Shown piece by piece: positions 35,078 through 45,361 of a stretch of DNA of 64,000 nt. Positions within the stretch are counted from its first letter, which is position 1. Every line of letters starts with the position of its first letter. The translations under genes and the position numbers were made by a program. Where the stretch lies: NCBI RefSeq assembly GCF_011742875.1, contig NZ_JAAQTL010000002.1, forward strand, positions 310,001 to 374,000. Reading direction: 5' to 3'. The notes beneath the pieces were generated by a model, which was not told where the DNA came from, searched no databases, and saw only the letters and a list, made by a program, of their open reading frames with translations. The stretch is from Luteibacter yeojuensis. Its GTDB lineage: Bacteria > Pseudomonadota > Gammaproteobacteria > Xanthomonadales > Rhodanobacteraceae.

Positions 35078-35719
35078 TCAGGCGAAACCGTGCTGCTTCA
35101 GGAACGCCTCGTCGAGGCGCGGACTGTCGCCGCTGGCCAGCAGGCGTTCAACGTAGCGGGCCACCACGTCCACCTCGATGTTCACGGCGTCGCCGGGGCG
35201 GCGCGCCGAGAATGCCGTATGTTCCACCGTATGCGGGATAAGGTTCACCCCGAAGCGGTGGCCGTCCACCTCGTTCACCGTGAGGCTGGTGCCATCGATG
35301 CAGACCGAGCCCTTGTGCGCGATATAGCGCGCCAGCCCGGCGGGCACTTCGAACGTCCAGCGCAGCGAGCGGCCATCCGGCACGATGGAGACCACTTTGC
35401 CGGTGCCGTCCACATGCCCGGAGACGAGGTGGCCACCCAGGCGGTCGGCGAGGCGCAGGGCCTTTTCGAGGTTCACCGGGTCGCCCGGCTTGTGCTTGCC
35501 GAGCGTGGTATGGGCGAGGGTTTCGTTGGAGACGTCGGCGGCGAAGCTGGCGCTGTCGACAGCGATCGCGGTGAGGCAGACGCCGGACACGGCGATGCTG
35601 TCGCCGAGGGCGACGTCGGCCATGTCGAGGCCCGCGGTGTCGACGGTGAGGCGGACGTCGCCGCCACGGGGTTCGAGCCGCGCGATGCGGCCGACGGACT
35701 GGATGATGCCGGTGAACAT
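35078..35719 (-). CDS. ribE: Riboflavin synthase, alpha subunit
   Basis: 213-residue enzyme dismutating two lumazines to riboflavin. Starts MFTGIIQSVGRIARL and carries two similar beta-barrel repeats (about residues 1-95 and 96-190), each with a SVCLTAI or GSVCIDGTSLTVNEV motif, plus SGHVDGTGKV. First gene after the FMN riboswitch; the leader is about 270 bases long. Confidence 0.97.
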   Translation of the reverse strand: MFTGIIQSVGRIARLEPRGGDVRLTVDTAGLDMADVALGDSIAVSGVCLTAIAVDSASFAADVSNETLAHTTLGKHKPGDPVNLEKALRLADRLGGHLVSGHVDGTGKVVSIVPDGRSLRWTFEVPAGLARYIAHKGSVCIDGTSLTVNEVDGHRFGVNLIPHTVEHTAFSARRPGDAVNIEVDVVARYVERLLASGDSPRLDEAFLKQHGFA

Positions 35720-35790
35720 GTCAGTGGCCTCCCTGGGCGGACGCCGTCTGGTATGTGATTTTCATGGTCGTTTCCCGCAAGTGGTGAGCG

Positions 35791-35830
35791 AAAAACGCCC
35801 CAAGGCAAGGCCTCGCCTCGCTCCCGGGGA
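35791..35830 (-). terminator. Putative intrinsic terminator of the FMN riboswitch
   Basis: Read on the minus strand: CCCC...GCGAGGC-GAG-GCCTTGC...GGGG followed by CGTTTTT. It sits between the aptamer and ribE, so FMN binding probably promotes termination here. Confidence 0.6.
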
Positions 35831-35845
35831 GGAGCGGACGAACGC

Positions 35846-35990
35846 CGTCTTCTTTCATCCGGACTGTGACCGTCGGCTCCGGCATCGGACCGGATCTGCT
35901 GACCCCCCGGCGTCGCCGGGAGCGCTCGCGGGCTCGCTCCCTCGCGGGAGCCTACCGCCGGTGGGGAGTTTCGCCCCGCCCTGAAGACGC
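35846..35990 (-). promoter_or_regulatory. FMN riboswitch (RFN element)
   Basis: On the minus strand the P1 arms CGTCTTC and GAAGACG bracket the classic conserved segments: TTCAGGGCGGGG, GAAACTCCCCACCGGCGGTA, AGCCCGCGAGCG, GGTCAGCAGATCCGGT, and the closing CGACGGTCACAGTCCGGATG. The aptamer lies about 125 bases upstream of ribE and controls ribE-ribBX and the genes cotranscribed with them. Confidence 0.97.
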
Positions 35991-36051
35991 TGTGGAAGAC
36001 CTGCTCCCGGGGAGCAGGCTGGCGGAGGATACCACGCCACGAACGTTGCCT

Positions 36052-36160
36052 CCTTGCAGGAGCCGCTACCTACCTTGTAGGAGCCGCTATAGCGGCGAGG
36101 GAACGTGCCTCGCCGCTTCACCGCTTCGTCGGCTTCTCGCCGCTATAGCGGCTCCTGCAG
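36052..36160. repeat. REP-like palindrome, type A, plus a partial arm
   Basis: A truncated arm (TTGCAGGAGCCGCTACC) at 36054-36070 precedes a full copy at 36075-36160 whose type A middle is in reverse orientation. The end of the Gfo/Idh gene lies inside the right arm. Confidence 0.93.
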
Positions 36161-37189
36161 AAGCGGGAAGGACAGCGGCGCCTGCAAGGAAGAGCGGCCG
36201 GTCCCGAGGACCCGATCCATCACCCAGCTCGTGCGCGCGCCGCTGCGGGCGCTGGAGGGGCAGGTCCCCTTCCCCGTCAGCTCGGCCACGATGGTCTCGA
36301 TGAGGGGCTGCTGGATGTGTTCCGGGTTGGCGATGCGGATCTCCTCGCGGCGCCCGCCGGCCTCGAGGAGGATCGGGCCGTCGCCGAAGGTGGCGAACAC
36401 CAGCCGGCCGCCGTCGCCGACGATCTCGACGCGATCCTCGCGACGGTCCGCGCCGAAGTTCCAGAGGCCAGTGCCGAGCACGCCGTTTTCGAAACGGAAT
36501 GCCATGGCCACGGTGTCTTCCGCCGGATAGGCCCGCATCTGGTTCGCGGTCATTCCCCGCGCGTCGGCGATGGGGCCGAGCAGGAAGTCCAGGATGTCCA
36601 GGGTGTGGCAACCGATGTCGACGAAGATGCCGCCGCCGGACAGTTCCGGCCGCACCGTCCAGGGAAGGTTCGCCGGATCGGCGTAGCGGGCCTCGAACGG
36701 ATGGTGGAGCAGCACGGAGGCAATGCGCGGCGTGCCGATGGCCCCTTCGGCGAGCAGCGCCGCGATGCGACGGAAGCGCGGCAGCATGCGCCGGTAGTAC
36801 GCGACGAACACCGGCACACCGGCGGCTTCGCCGGCGGCGACGATGTCCTGGCATTCGCGATGGTCGATCGCCATCGGCTTCTCGACGTATACGGGCTTGC
36901 CGGCCGCGATGGCCATGAGGGCGTATTCGCGATGGCTGGACGGTGGCGTGGCGACGTACACCGCATCCACGTCGGGATCGGCGACCAGCGCCGCGGCATC
37001 GTCGTACCAGCGCGGCACGCCGTGGCGGCGCGCGTAGTCTCGCGCCTTTTCGCCGTCGCGGCGCATCACGGCCACGAGCGACGAGTCGGGCACCTTGGCA
37101 AACGCGGGACCGCTCTTGACCTCGGTGACATTGCCGCAGCCGACGATACCCCAGCGGACGTGGGCAAGGCGCCGCCGAGAGGGAGTCAC
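36143..37189 (-). CDS. Gfo/Idh/MocA family NAD(P)-dependent oxidoreductase
   Basis: 348 residues: N-terminal Rossmann domain (VRWGIVGCGNVTEVKSGPAF, VYVATPPSSHREYALMAIAAGKPVYVEKPMA with the EKP catalytic lysine motif) and the C-terminal alpha/beta domain (ELSGGGIFVDIGCHTLDILDFLLGP, with the catalytic Asp/His). The substrate, probably a sugar or inositol, is unknown. GTG 37189 overlaps the ribD stop (GTGA). The last five codons plus stop (LQEPL and TAG) are encoded by the palindromic repeat at 36143-36160, so the C-terminus has been replaced or extended. Confidence 0.9.
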   Translation of the reverse strand: MTPSRRRLAHVRWGIVGCGNVTEVKSGPAFAKVPDSSLVAVMRRDGEKARDYARRHGVPRWYDDAAALVADPDVDAVYVATPPSSHREYALMAIAAGKPVYVEKPMAIDHRECQDIVAAGEAAGVPVFVAYYRRMLPRFRRIAALLAEGAIGTPRIASVLLHHPFEARYADPANLPWTVRPELSGGGIFVDIGCHTLDILDFLLGPIADARGMTANQMRAYPAEDTVAMAFRFENGVLGTGLWNFGADRREDRVEIVGDGGRLVFATFGDGPILLEAGGRREEIRIANPEHIQQPLIETIVAELTGKGTCPSSARSGARTSWVMDRVLGTGRSSLQAPLSFPLLQEPL

Positions 37190-38313
37190 TGGGCCCCTGC
37201 CTGCGCAGGGGCGACGGAGGTGGGGCGCAGTTGCAGGCGCATGTCGTCGCCCACCTGCCGGCGATCCACCGTCTGCAGTTTCCAGCGCGAAGCCATGTCG
37301 TCCAGCGGCGGCAGGTGCAGCATGGGGCGCGCGCGGTCGCCGAGCAGGATCGGCGCGATGTAGACGAGCAACTCGTCGGCGAGGCCGGCGGCAAGCAGCG
37401 CGCCGCACAACGCGGGACCGGCCTCGACGTGCACTTCGTTCACGTCCTGCAGCGCCAGCCAGTGCAACGCCGCATGCAGGTCGATGCCCCCATCCGCGCG
37501 GCGGACCGCCGTGCGCGGCATGTCGGCGAGATGGGCGGGAACCCGTGCGTCCGGCGCGTGCAGCAACACTGTGGGAGCGGTCCCGTCCAGCACCCTGGCA
37601 CCGGCCGGCGTCCGCAGCGACGTGTCGACGATCGCGCGCAACGGCGGCACGAAGCGCTCGTCGCCGGGCAGGCGCACGGTAAGGTGCGGGTCGTCGGCCA
37701 GCACGGTGCCGCTGGCCGAGAGGATCGCCGAGGCACGTGCGCGCCAGCGCTGCACGTCGGCGCGCGCGCCTTCGCCCGTGATCCATTTCGACGAGCCGTC
37801 GGCGAGCGCGGTACGGCCGTCCAGGCTCATGGCGAGCTTCACCCGCACCCACGGACGGCCGCGCTGGATGCGGCTGAAGAACCCGATGTTGAGTTCGTGC
37901 GCGGCATCGCGCATCAACCCCACCTGCACGCCGATGCCGGCGGCGCGAAGCTTCTCGATGCCCGCGCCGGCGACCTTGTCGAAGGGGTCCTCGTGCGCGA
38001 CGACCACGCGCCCCACCCCGGCGGCGATCAGCGCGTCCGCGCAGGGCGGCGTGCGGCCGTGGTGGGCACAGGGCTCCAGCGTGACGTACGCGGTGGCGCC
38101 ACGAGCGGCCTCGCCGGCCTCGCGCAGCGCGAAGACTTCCGCGTGCGGCTCGCCGGCGCGCTGGTGCCAGCCGGTGCCGAGCACGGTGTCTCCGCGCGCG
38201 ACGACGCACCCGACGCGGGGATTGGGTTGCGTGCCGTACAGGCCCTTTTCGGCGAGACGCAGCGCATGCGCCATATGGACGTGGTCCATGGCCGGAAAAA
38301 AGGGGCGCGACAT
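37186..38313 (-). CDS. ribD: Bifunctional riboflavin deaminase/reductase RibD
   Basis: 375 residues. The N-terminal deaminase has the zinc motifs HAEVFAL and EPCAHHGRTPPCADALI; the C-terminal reductase begins near residue 150 (RPWVRVKLAMSLDGRTALADGSSKWITG) and ends with EAGPALCGALLAAGLADELLVYIAPILLGDRARPML. It catalyses the second and third steps of riboflavin synthesis. The last ten residues, SVAPAQAGAQ, derive from a short palindromic repeat. Its start overlaps the nrdR stop by one base. It lies upstream of, and outside, the FMN riboswitch transcript. Confidence 0.96.
   Translation of the reverse strand: MSRPFFPAMDHVHMAHALRLAEKGLYGTQPNPRVGCVVARGDTVLGTGWHQRAGEPHAEVFALREAGEAARGATAYVTLEPCAHHGRTPPCADALIAAGVGRVVVAHEDPFDKVAGAGIEKLRAAGIGVQVGLMRDAAHELNIGFFSRIQRGRPWVRVKLAMSLDGRTALADGSSKWITGEGARADVQRWRARASAILSASGTVLADDPHLTVRLPGDERFVPPLRAIVDTSLRTPAGARVLDGTAPTVLLHAPDARVPAHLADMPRTAVRRADGGIDLHAALHWLALQDVNEVHVEAGPALCGALLAAGLADELLVYIAPILLGDRARPMLHLPPLDDMASRWKLQTVDRRQVGDDMRLQLRPTSVAPAQAGAQ
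37190..37214. repeat. PAQAG-type repeat within the end of ribD
   Basis: GCCCCTGCCTGCGCAGGGGC followed by GACGG; read on the minus strand in the ribD frame it gives VAPAQAGA. Related to 47667-47719. Confidence 0.7.
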
Positions 38314-38828
38314 CAGGGCTTGCGTCCGCGCCGCGCCGCTTCGAGCAAGGGCAGCTGGAGACCTTCCAGCGACGGCAGGTCGCGCTCCAGCTTCTCGATC
38401 TCCTCGCGGAACGCATGCACGTCCTCGAAGCGGCGGTACACGGACGCGAAACGCACGTAAGCCACCTGGTCGAGCTTCTTCAGCTCGCGCATCACCAGTT
38501 CGCCCACCTGGCGGGACGGTACTTCCCGCTCGCCGCTACGGCGCAGGTCGTTGATGACGGCGCGGACGGCGGCATCCACCGCGTCGCTCGCCACGGGGCG
38601 CTTCTGCAATGCGCGCTCGAAACTCACGCGCAGCTTGTGTTCGTCGAACGGCTCGCGACGATCGCCGGATTTCACGATCGTCGGAAGCTTGAGTTCGGCG
38701 GTTTCAAACGTGTTGAAGCGCTCGCCGCATTGCGGGCACTCGCGACGGCGACGCACCGTGCTCCCATCCTCCGTCAGGCGGGAGTCGATCACACGCGTGT
38801 CTTCGTGCTGGCAGAACGGACAATGCAT
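38313..38828 (-). CDS. nrdR: Transcriptional repressor NrdR
   Basis: 171-residue regulator of ribonucleotide reductase genes. The N-terminal zinc ribbon has [17 protein letters not shown] and [15 protein letters not shown]; an ATP-cone domain follows ([28 protein letters not shown]). Length is typical, with a slightly long C-terminal tail (RRGRKP). Sits three bases after glyA and overlaps ribD by one base, the common glyA-nrdR-ribD order. Confidence 0.98.
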   Translation of the reverse strand: MHCPFCQHEDTRVIDSRLTEDGSTVRRRRECPQCGERFNTFETAELKLPTIVKSGDRREPFDEHKLRVSFERALQKRPVASDAVDAAVRAVINDLRRSGEREVPSRQVGELVMRELKKLDQVAYVRFASVYRRFEDVHAFREEIEKLERDLPSLEGLQLPLLEAARRGRKP

Positions 38829-38831
38829 CGA

Positions 38832-40088
38832 TCAACCGTAAACCGGGAAGTTCGCGCACTGCGCCGTGACCTTCGCGCGCACCGCGGCGATCACCGCTTC
38901 GTCGGCGGGCGCGTCGAGCACGTCGCAGATCCACTGCGTCAGTTCCACCGTCGCCGCCTCGTCGTAACCGCGGGTGGTGATGGCCGGGGTGCCGACGCGC
39001 AGGCCCGAGGTGACGAAGGGCGAGCGGGGGTCGTTCGGCACGGCGTTCTTGTTCACCGTGATATGCGCCTTGCCGAGCGCGGCTTCCGCGTCCTTGCCGG
39101 TGACTTCGCGGCCGATCAGGTCGATCAGCATGAGGTGGTTTTCGGTACCGCCGGACACGATCTTGTAGCCGCGCTCGATGAAGGTCTTCGCCATCGCCTT
39201 GGCGTTCTTCACCACCTGCTGCTGGTACGCCGCGAACGACGGCTCCAGCGCTTCCTTGAAGGCGACCGCCTTCGCGGCGATGACGTGCATCAGCGGGCCG
39301 CCCTGGATGCCGGGGAACACGATGGACTGCAGCTTCTTCTCGAGTTCCTCGCCGAGCCCCTTGGCGACGATGATGCCGCCGCGCGGGCCGCGCAGGGTCT
39401 TGTGCGTGGTGGAGGTGACCACGTGGGCGTGTTCGATCGGGTTCGGGTAGACGCCCGCGGCGACGAGGCCCGCGACGTGGGCCATGTCGACGAAGAGGTA
39501 CGCGCCCACCTTGTCGGCGATGGCGCGGAAGCGCGCCCAGTCGAGCACCTGCGAATACGCCGAGAAACCGGCCACGATCATCTTCGGCTTGTGCTCCAGC
39601 GCGAGCTTCTCGATCTCCTCGTAGTTCACGAGCCCGGTATCCGGATCGATCCCGTACTGCACCGCGTTGAAGATCTTGCCGGAGAGGTTCACCTTCGCGC
39701 CGTGCGTGAGGTGGCCGCCGTGGGCGAGGCTCATGCCGAGGATGGTGTCGCCCGGCTGCAGCAGGGCGAAGTACACCGCCTGGTTCGCCTGCGAGCCGGA
39801 ATGCGGCTGCACGTTGGCGTAGTCGGCGCCGAACAGCTTCTTGAGGCGCGAGATGGCAAGCTTCTCGGCGATGTCCACGTACTCGCAGCCACCGTAGTAG
39901 CGCTTGCCGGGATACCCCTCGGCGTACTTGTTCGTGAGCGAAGAGCCCTGGGCTTCCATGACGCGCGGGCTGGCGTAGTTCTCGGAGGCGATCAGTTCGA
40001 CGTGATCTTCCTGGCGACGGGACTCGTCGGCGATGGCCTTGGCGAGTTCGTCGTCGTAGCCGGCGATCGTTGCATCCTTCGGGAACAT
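38832..40088 (-). CDS. glyA: Serine hydroxymethyltransferase
   Basis: 418-residue PLP enzyme interconverting serine and glycine with tetrahydrofolate, the main source of one-carbon units for purine, thymidylate and methionine. Conserved: [48 protein letters not shown], the PLP lysine in [14 protein letters not shown] near residue 230, and [11 protein letters not shown]. The stop is three bases from the nrdR start. It heads the leftward glyA-nrdR-ribD-Gfo/Idh block. Confidence 0.99.
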   Translation of the reverse strand: MFPKDATIAGYDDELAKAIADESRRQEDHVELIASENYASPRVMEAQGSSLTNKYAEGYPGKRYYGGCEYVDIAEKLAISRLKKLFGADYANVQPHSGSQANQAVYFALLQPGDTILGMSLAHGGHLTHGAKVNLSGKIFNAVQYGIDPDTGLVNYEEIEKLALEHKPKMIVAGFSAYSQVLDWARFRAIADKVGAYLFVDMAHVAGLVAAGVYPNPIEHAHVVTSTTHKTLRGPRGGIIVAKGLGEELEKKLQSIVFPGIQGGPLMHVIAAKAVAFKEALEPSFAAYQQQVVKNAKAMAKTFIERGYKIVSGGTENHLMLIDLIGREVTGKDAEAALGKAHITVNKNAVPNDPRSPFVTSGLRVGTPAITTRGYDEAATVELTQWICDVLDAPADEAVIAAVRAKVTAQCANFPVYG

Positions 40089-40314
40089 CTCGACCTCGTG
40101 GAAGTGGGCGGGGAAAGGCCGAAAGTGTAACGCCCGACGGGGGTTGCGGTCACTGGAGGCCCGGCAGGGCCGCTGGGCGCCGGGGCGGGCGATTCCGGAA
40201 TCCCTGACCTCGGACTCGGAAAGGCCTGACAGCCCATACAGGCTCGCCGACGCTAGGCTTCCCCTCGGGCCATCCCCAGCCCTCCCCTACAAGCACCACG
40301 GAAAGGACTCTGCC

Positions 40315-41289
40315 GTGAAAGCAGCCCACCTGGCCATGCTCCTGGCATGGCTGATCGTCGCCAGCGCGCCGACCCACGCCCTCGACCGTCGCGTCGATAT
40401 CTTCGATACCCATGCCGCGGGCGGCCTGCCCAGCCAATTCAACCTTCCCACCCCGGCGAACGACGGCACCCAGGCCATCCGGCTGATCGGCGAGCTTCGT
40501 GCCCACCTCGATACGGGCAGCGGCCTCGGCAGGATGTTCCTCGCCGAGATCGACGGACGGCCTGGGACGATCGTGCGCCTGGGCGACACCCTGGACATCG
40601 CCCTGGCCGAGGACGACAAGGATCCGCCGTCCGCGAGCGCCGGCGCCCCCATCGACCGCGAGTACCGCCGTGCCGGCATGCCGCCCCTCGCCTCGCGCGG
40701 CAAGGGCGCGACCCGCAAGGCTGCCTATACGCCCGCGCTCGATGTCTGGATCTTCCTGCATGAGACGGCAGGCGAGAACGATCACGCCAAGTTTCTCAAT
40801 TGGTATGTTGGCTGGTGGATCAATGACTTGGAAGAAAATGTCAAGCTCGAAGTCCCGATCCGCGTGTCCCTGCGGGACAACGTGCCAGGCCTCACCGACA
40901 TGGATTACGACGCGGGAACCGACGTGGAGCGCATCGGCGAGGTTGCCCGGCGCGGGGCCGAACACCTCCAGGCCTATGGCGTCGCCACCACGCCCCTGAC
41001 CAAGTACGTCCTGTTCGTCGACCGCCCTCCGTCAAACTGGGCATCCGGCACGCTCGGCAGCGCTGTGCCGCCATACGGTGCCGCCATCGTCAGCAACCGG
41101 GGACACCGGCACATCTTCGCCCACGAAGTGGGCCACCTGCTCGATGCGACCCATGAGCTTGCCGAGCGCCAATTCTTCTGCATCACCAACATGATGGACA
41201 ACCTCATCGGCGCCTTCTCCTGCAAGTACTACTCGGAGGCGAACAACGAGCGCATCCGCCGGTACGTGCACGACCGGTCCGGCCGGTGA
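40315..41289 (+). CDS. Exported metzincin-like zinc metallopeptidase
   Basis: 324-residue secreted protein. A signal peptide (VKAAHLAMLLAWLIVASAPTHA) is followed by a largely unrecognised N-terminal region and a catalytic motif IFAHEVGHLLDATHE near residue 265. That fits HExxHxxxxxH, the zinc site of metzincins, but the usual glycine (HExxHxxGxxH) is Asp. A methionine pair in TNMMDN downstream could form the Met-turn. Two cysteines (FFCIT, FSCKYY) flank the C-terminal part. The start is GTG 40315 with AAGGA eight bases upstream. No partner gene is evident. Confidence 0.78.
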   Translation: MKAAHLAMLLAWLIVASAPTHALDRRVDIFDTHAAGGLPSQFNLPTPANDGTQAIRLIGELRAHLDTGSGLGRMFLAEIDGRPGTIVRLGDTLDIALAEDDKDPPSASAGAPIDREYRRAGMPPLASRGKGATRKAAYTPALDVWIFLHETAGENDHAKFLNWYVGWWINDLEENVKLEVPIRVSLRDNVPGLTDMDYDAGTDVERIGEVARRGAEHLQAYGVATTPLTKYVLFVDRPPSNWASGTLGSAVPPYGAAIVSNRGHRHIFAHEVGHLLDATHELAERQFFCITNMMDNLIGAFSCKYYSEANNERIRRYVHDRSGR

Positions 41290-41292
41290 CGC

Positions 41293-41322
41293 GGCGCCCG
41301 GCGGCCGTGGCCGCCGGGCGCC
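41293..41322. terminator. Perfect 14-bp hairpin after the metallopeptidase gene
   Basis: GGCGCCCGGCGGCC-GT-GGCCGCCGGGCGCC, a perfect stem with a two-base loop three bases after the stop codon. No T tract; could stop transcription or protect the 3' end. Confidence 0.6.
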
Positions 41323-41355
41323 CAACCGGGGGCGGTGCCTGCAACGGGAACCCGC

Positions 41356-41361
41356 TATAAT
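41356..41361 (+). promoter_or_regulatory. Consensus -10 box (TATAAT) for ettA
   Basis: Exact TATAAT, about 62 bases before the ettA start; the -35 region is poor, as is common for G+C-rich Xanthomonadales. Confidence 0.5.
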
Positions 41362-41422
41362 TGGCGTTTGCCCACCCGGCGCGCGTCCGCCCGGGGGCGC
41401 GGCATCGCCTGACGGAGCCTCC

Positions 41423-43081
<1,659 letters not shown>

Positions 43082-43089
43082 CACCTTTA

Positions 43090-43175
43090 CTGTGGGAGCC
43101 GCTATAGCGGCGAGAAGCCCACAGAGCGATGAAGCGGCGAGGATTATTCCCCTCGCCGCCATGGCGGCTCCTGCA
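43090..43175. repeat. REP-like palindrome, type A
   Basis: Complete copy between ettA and pyrF, with arms CTGTGGGAGCCGCTATAGCG and CGCCATGGCGGCTCCTGCA. Confidence 0.93.
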
Positions 43176-43229
43176 AAAGGCGCCTTTTATCCCGGCCCCT
43201 AAGGGTCGCTCGGCAGAGGCATCACCACC

Positions 43230-44042
43230 ATGACCTTCATGACCGCCCTCAAGGACGCCTGGCGCCGCAACGACTCGCTCGTATGCGTGGGCCTCGATCC
43301 CGAACCGGGCCGGTTGCCCGCGGGTCTCTCCGGCAACGAAGGCATCTTCGCCTTCTGCCGCGACATCGTGGACGCCACGGCCGGCCAGGTCTGCGCCTAC
43401 AAGCCGCAGATCGCCCACTTCGCCGCGCAGCGCGCCGAAGGGGTCCTGGAACGGCTCATCGCCCATATCCACGACCGCCACCCCGGTATCCCGGTCATCC
43501 TCGACGCCAAGCGCGGCGACATCGGTTCGACCGCGAAGCATTACGCCTCGGAAGCCTTCGACCGCTACGCCGCCGACGCCGTCACCCTCAACCCGTACCT
43601 CGGCCGCGACTCCATCGAGCCCTTCCTCGAGCGCGCCGACAAGGGCGTGATCCTGCTCTGCCGGACATCCAATCCCGGCGGCAAGGATTTCCAAGCGTTG
43701 GACTGCGGCGGCGAGCCACTCTATCTGCGCGTGGCGGAAACCATCGCACGCGAGTGGAACGAAAACGGCAACTGCGCGCTGGTGACCGGCGCGACCTGGC
43801 CCGAAGAGCTTGGCAGGGTGCGTGCCGCCGTCGGCGACATGCCGCTTCTCGTGCCCGGCATCGGCGCCCAGGGCGGTGACGTGCAAGCGGTGATGAAGAA
43901 CGGCCGCACGGCCGACGGCACCGGGCTCATGATTTCCTCCTCGCGGGCGATCCTTTACGCTGGCTCGGGCTCGGATTTTGCCGACCTAGCACATCGCGCG
44001 ACGGAAGAAATGAGAAAATTGACCAACTCGTTCCGCCATTGA
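43230..44042 (+). CDS. pyrF: Orotidine-5'-phosphate decarboxylase (type 2)
   Basis: 270-residue enzyme making UMP in the last step of pyrimidine synthesis. VCVGLDPEPGRLP at the N-terminus, the catalytic core VILDAKRGDIGSTAKHYASEAF, and VTGATWPEELGRVRAAVGDMPLLVPGIGAQGGD mark the longer type 2 subfamily of actinobacteria and some Gram-negatives; E. coli PyrF is type 1 and shorter. The start is ATG 43230. Confidence 0.96.
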   Translation: MTFMTALKDAWRRNDSLVCVGLDPEPGRLPAGLSGNEGIFAFCRDIVDATAGQVCAYKPQIAHFAAQRAEGVLERLIAHIHDRHPGIPVILDAKRGDIGSTAKHYASEAFDRYAADAVTLNPYLGRDSIEPFLERADKGVILLCRTSNPGGKDFQALDCGGEPLYLRVAETIAREWNENGNCALVTGATWPEELGRVRAAVGDMPLLVPGIGAQGGDVQAVMKNGRTADGTGLMISSSRAILYAGSGSDFADLAHRATEEMRKLTNSFRH

Positions 44043-44164
44043 GACGGAAAGGCGAAAGCAGTCGCAAATTGGACGAGTTGGCAACAGCAAAAGCGTCACG
44101 CTCCCGCTCCGCGCTATCGAACAATACTCGACCAGTAGCGCTCAAGCGTTCCACCGGAGTTGTT

Positions 44165-44548
44165 ATGCCCCCCACTAACCGAGGTTTTTCACAACGCCTG
44201 CATGTCGCGCTGGACATGGCCGGCGTCAAGAAAGGCCGCGGCCGAATCACCCAGCTGGCCGATCTTTTCGACGTCAGTCGGGAAACCGCGCGTAAATGGC
44301 TCAGCGATCTCGGCCTGCCCGAACTGGAACGCCAGATCGACATGGCCATCCGTTTCGGCGTCAATTTCGAATGGCTCGCCACCGGCCGGGGCTCCCCGAA
44401 CGGCGCGACGGGTGTCCGCGAAAGCCCGGCCCTGTACCGGGCCGATTCCCGCGAACAGCTGCGCCTGGTCGGCCTCGTGAGCCGCATGCCGAAGGAACGC
44501 CGCAAGGCCCTGCTGGTCATCATCGAAGCGCTGGCGGACGCCGACTAA
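44165..44548 (+). CDS. Helix-turn-helix transcriptional regulator (XRE/CI-like)
   Basis: 127-residue DNA-binding protein. The helix-turn-helix lies at RGRITQLADLFDVSRETARKWLSDLGLPELERQIDMAIRFGVNFEWLATGRG, the pattern of small phage CI-type repressors, and a short helical tail (SREQLRLVGLVSRMPKERRKALLVIIEAL) may dimerise. GGAG lies eight bases before ATG 44165. The same frame continues upstream to a TTG at 44039 that overlaps pyrF; that extension is rejected. It has no visible phage context. Confidence 0.83.
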   Translation: MPPTNRGFSQRLHVALDMAGVKKGRGRITQLADLFDVSRETARKWLSDLGLPELERQIDMAIRFGVNFEWLATGRGSPNGATGVRESPALYRADSREQLRLVGLVSRMPKERRKALLVIIEALADAD

Positions 44549-44555
44549 GCGCCGC

Positions 44556-44644
44556 CCTGTAGGCGCCGCTATAGCGGCGAGAAGCCAACAGAGCGGTGAA
44601 GCGGCGAGGCGAATCCCCCTCGCCGCCATAGCGGCTCCCACAAG
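44556..44644. repeat. REP-like palindrome, type A
   Basis: Complete copy between two convergent genes; arms CTGTAGGCGCCGCTATAGCG and CCGCCATAGCGGCTCCCACA (compensatory-free mismatch in the left arm). Confidence 0.92.
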
Positions 44645-45181
44645 TCAGTCGTCGCCGACGTCCATCCCCGGAAACAACACCTCGGTGAACCCGAAACGGG
44701 TGAAGTCGGTGATGCGCGAGGGATACAGTCGGCCGATCAGGTGGTCGCATTCGTGCTGCACCACGCGGGCATGGAAGCCTTCCGCGGTACGGTCGATCGG
44801 CTGTCCGGACGGATCGACGCCGCGATATCGGATCAGGGAATAGCGGTTAACCACGCCGCGCAAACCGGGCACCGACAGACAGCCCTCCCAGCCCTCTTCC
44901 ATGTCCTGGGAGAGCGGCACGATCTCCGGGTTGAGCAGGATCGTTCGCGGCACCGGCGGCGCCTCGGGGTAACGCTCGCTGCTGTCGAAGCCGAAGATCA
45001 CCAGTTGCAGGTCGACGCCGATCTGCGGCGCCGCCAGGCCCACACCGCCGGCATCTGCCATGGTGTCGAACATGTCCGCGATAAGCTCGTCGAGCTCGGC
45101 CGAGCCGAACATGGCGTCGGGCACGGGCGGAGCGATGCGCAAAAGGCGCTCGTCTCCCATCTTCAGGATCTCGCGGATCAT
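44645..45181 (-). CDS. def: Peptide deformylase
   Basis: 178-residue metalloenzyme that removes the formyl group from nascent proteins. The three motifs [18 protein letters not shown], and QHECDHLIG supply the Cys and two His metal ligands and the catalytic Glu. It lacks the usual neighbour fmt, so this may be a second, isolated copy. The start at ATG 45181 fits [13 protein letters not shown]. Its stop abuts the palindromic repeat. Confidence 0.96.
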   Translation of the reverse strand: MIREILKMGDERLLRIAPPVPDAMFGSAELDELIADMFDTMADAGGVGLAAPQIGVDLQLVIFGFDSSERYPEAPPVPRTILLNPEIVPLSQDMEEGWEGCLSVPGLRGVVNRYSLIRYRGVDPSGQPIDRTAEGFHARVVQHECDHLIGRLYPSRITDFTRFGFTEVLFPGMDVGDD

Positions 45182-45361
45182 GCGTTTTCCGGGGGTGTGG
45201 GGATGCTCTCAGCATGGCGCCGGAACGCCCCCGGCTCAAGCCTCCGAAGGGTTTCGCGCCTTCGGCCATTCGACCAATGGCTAATACCCGTAAGCCCCCG
45301 CGGTCATTGACCCCCAAGGCGGCCGGGACGACCCTTGGGCTATCCGCGAGGGAGTCCAACC

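Noticed and set aside
44039..44164. TTG-started extension of the small HTH regulator
   Set aside because: Overlaps pyrF, no Shine-Dalgarno sequence, and ATG 44165 has GGAG upstream.
44165..44548. Prophage remnant
   Set aside because: Only a single CI-like regulator; no integrase, portal, capsid, or tail genes nearby.
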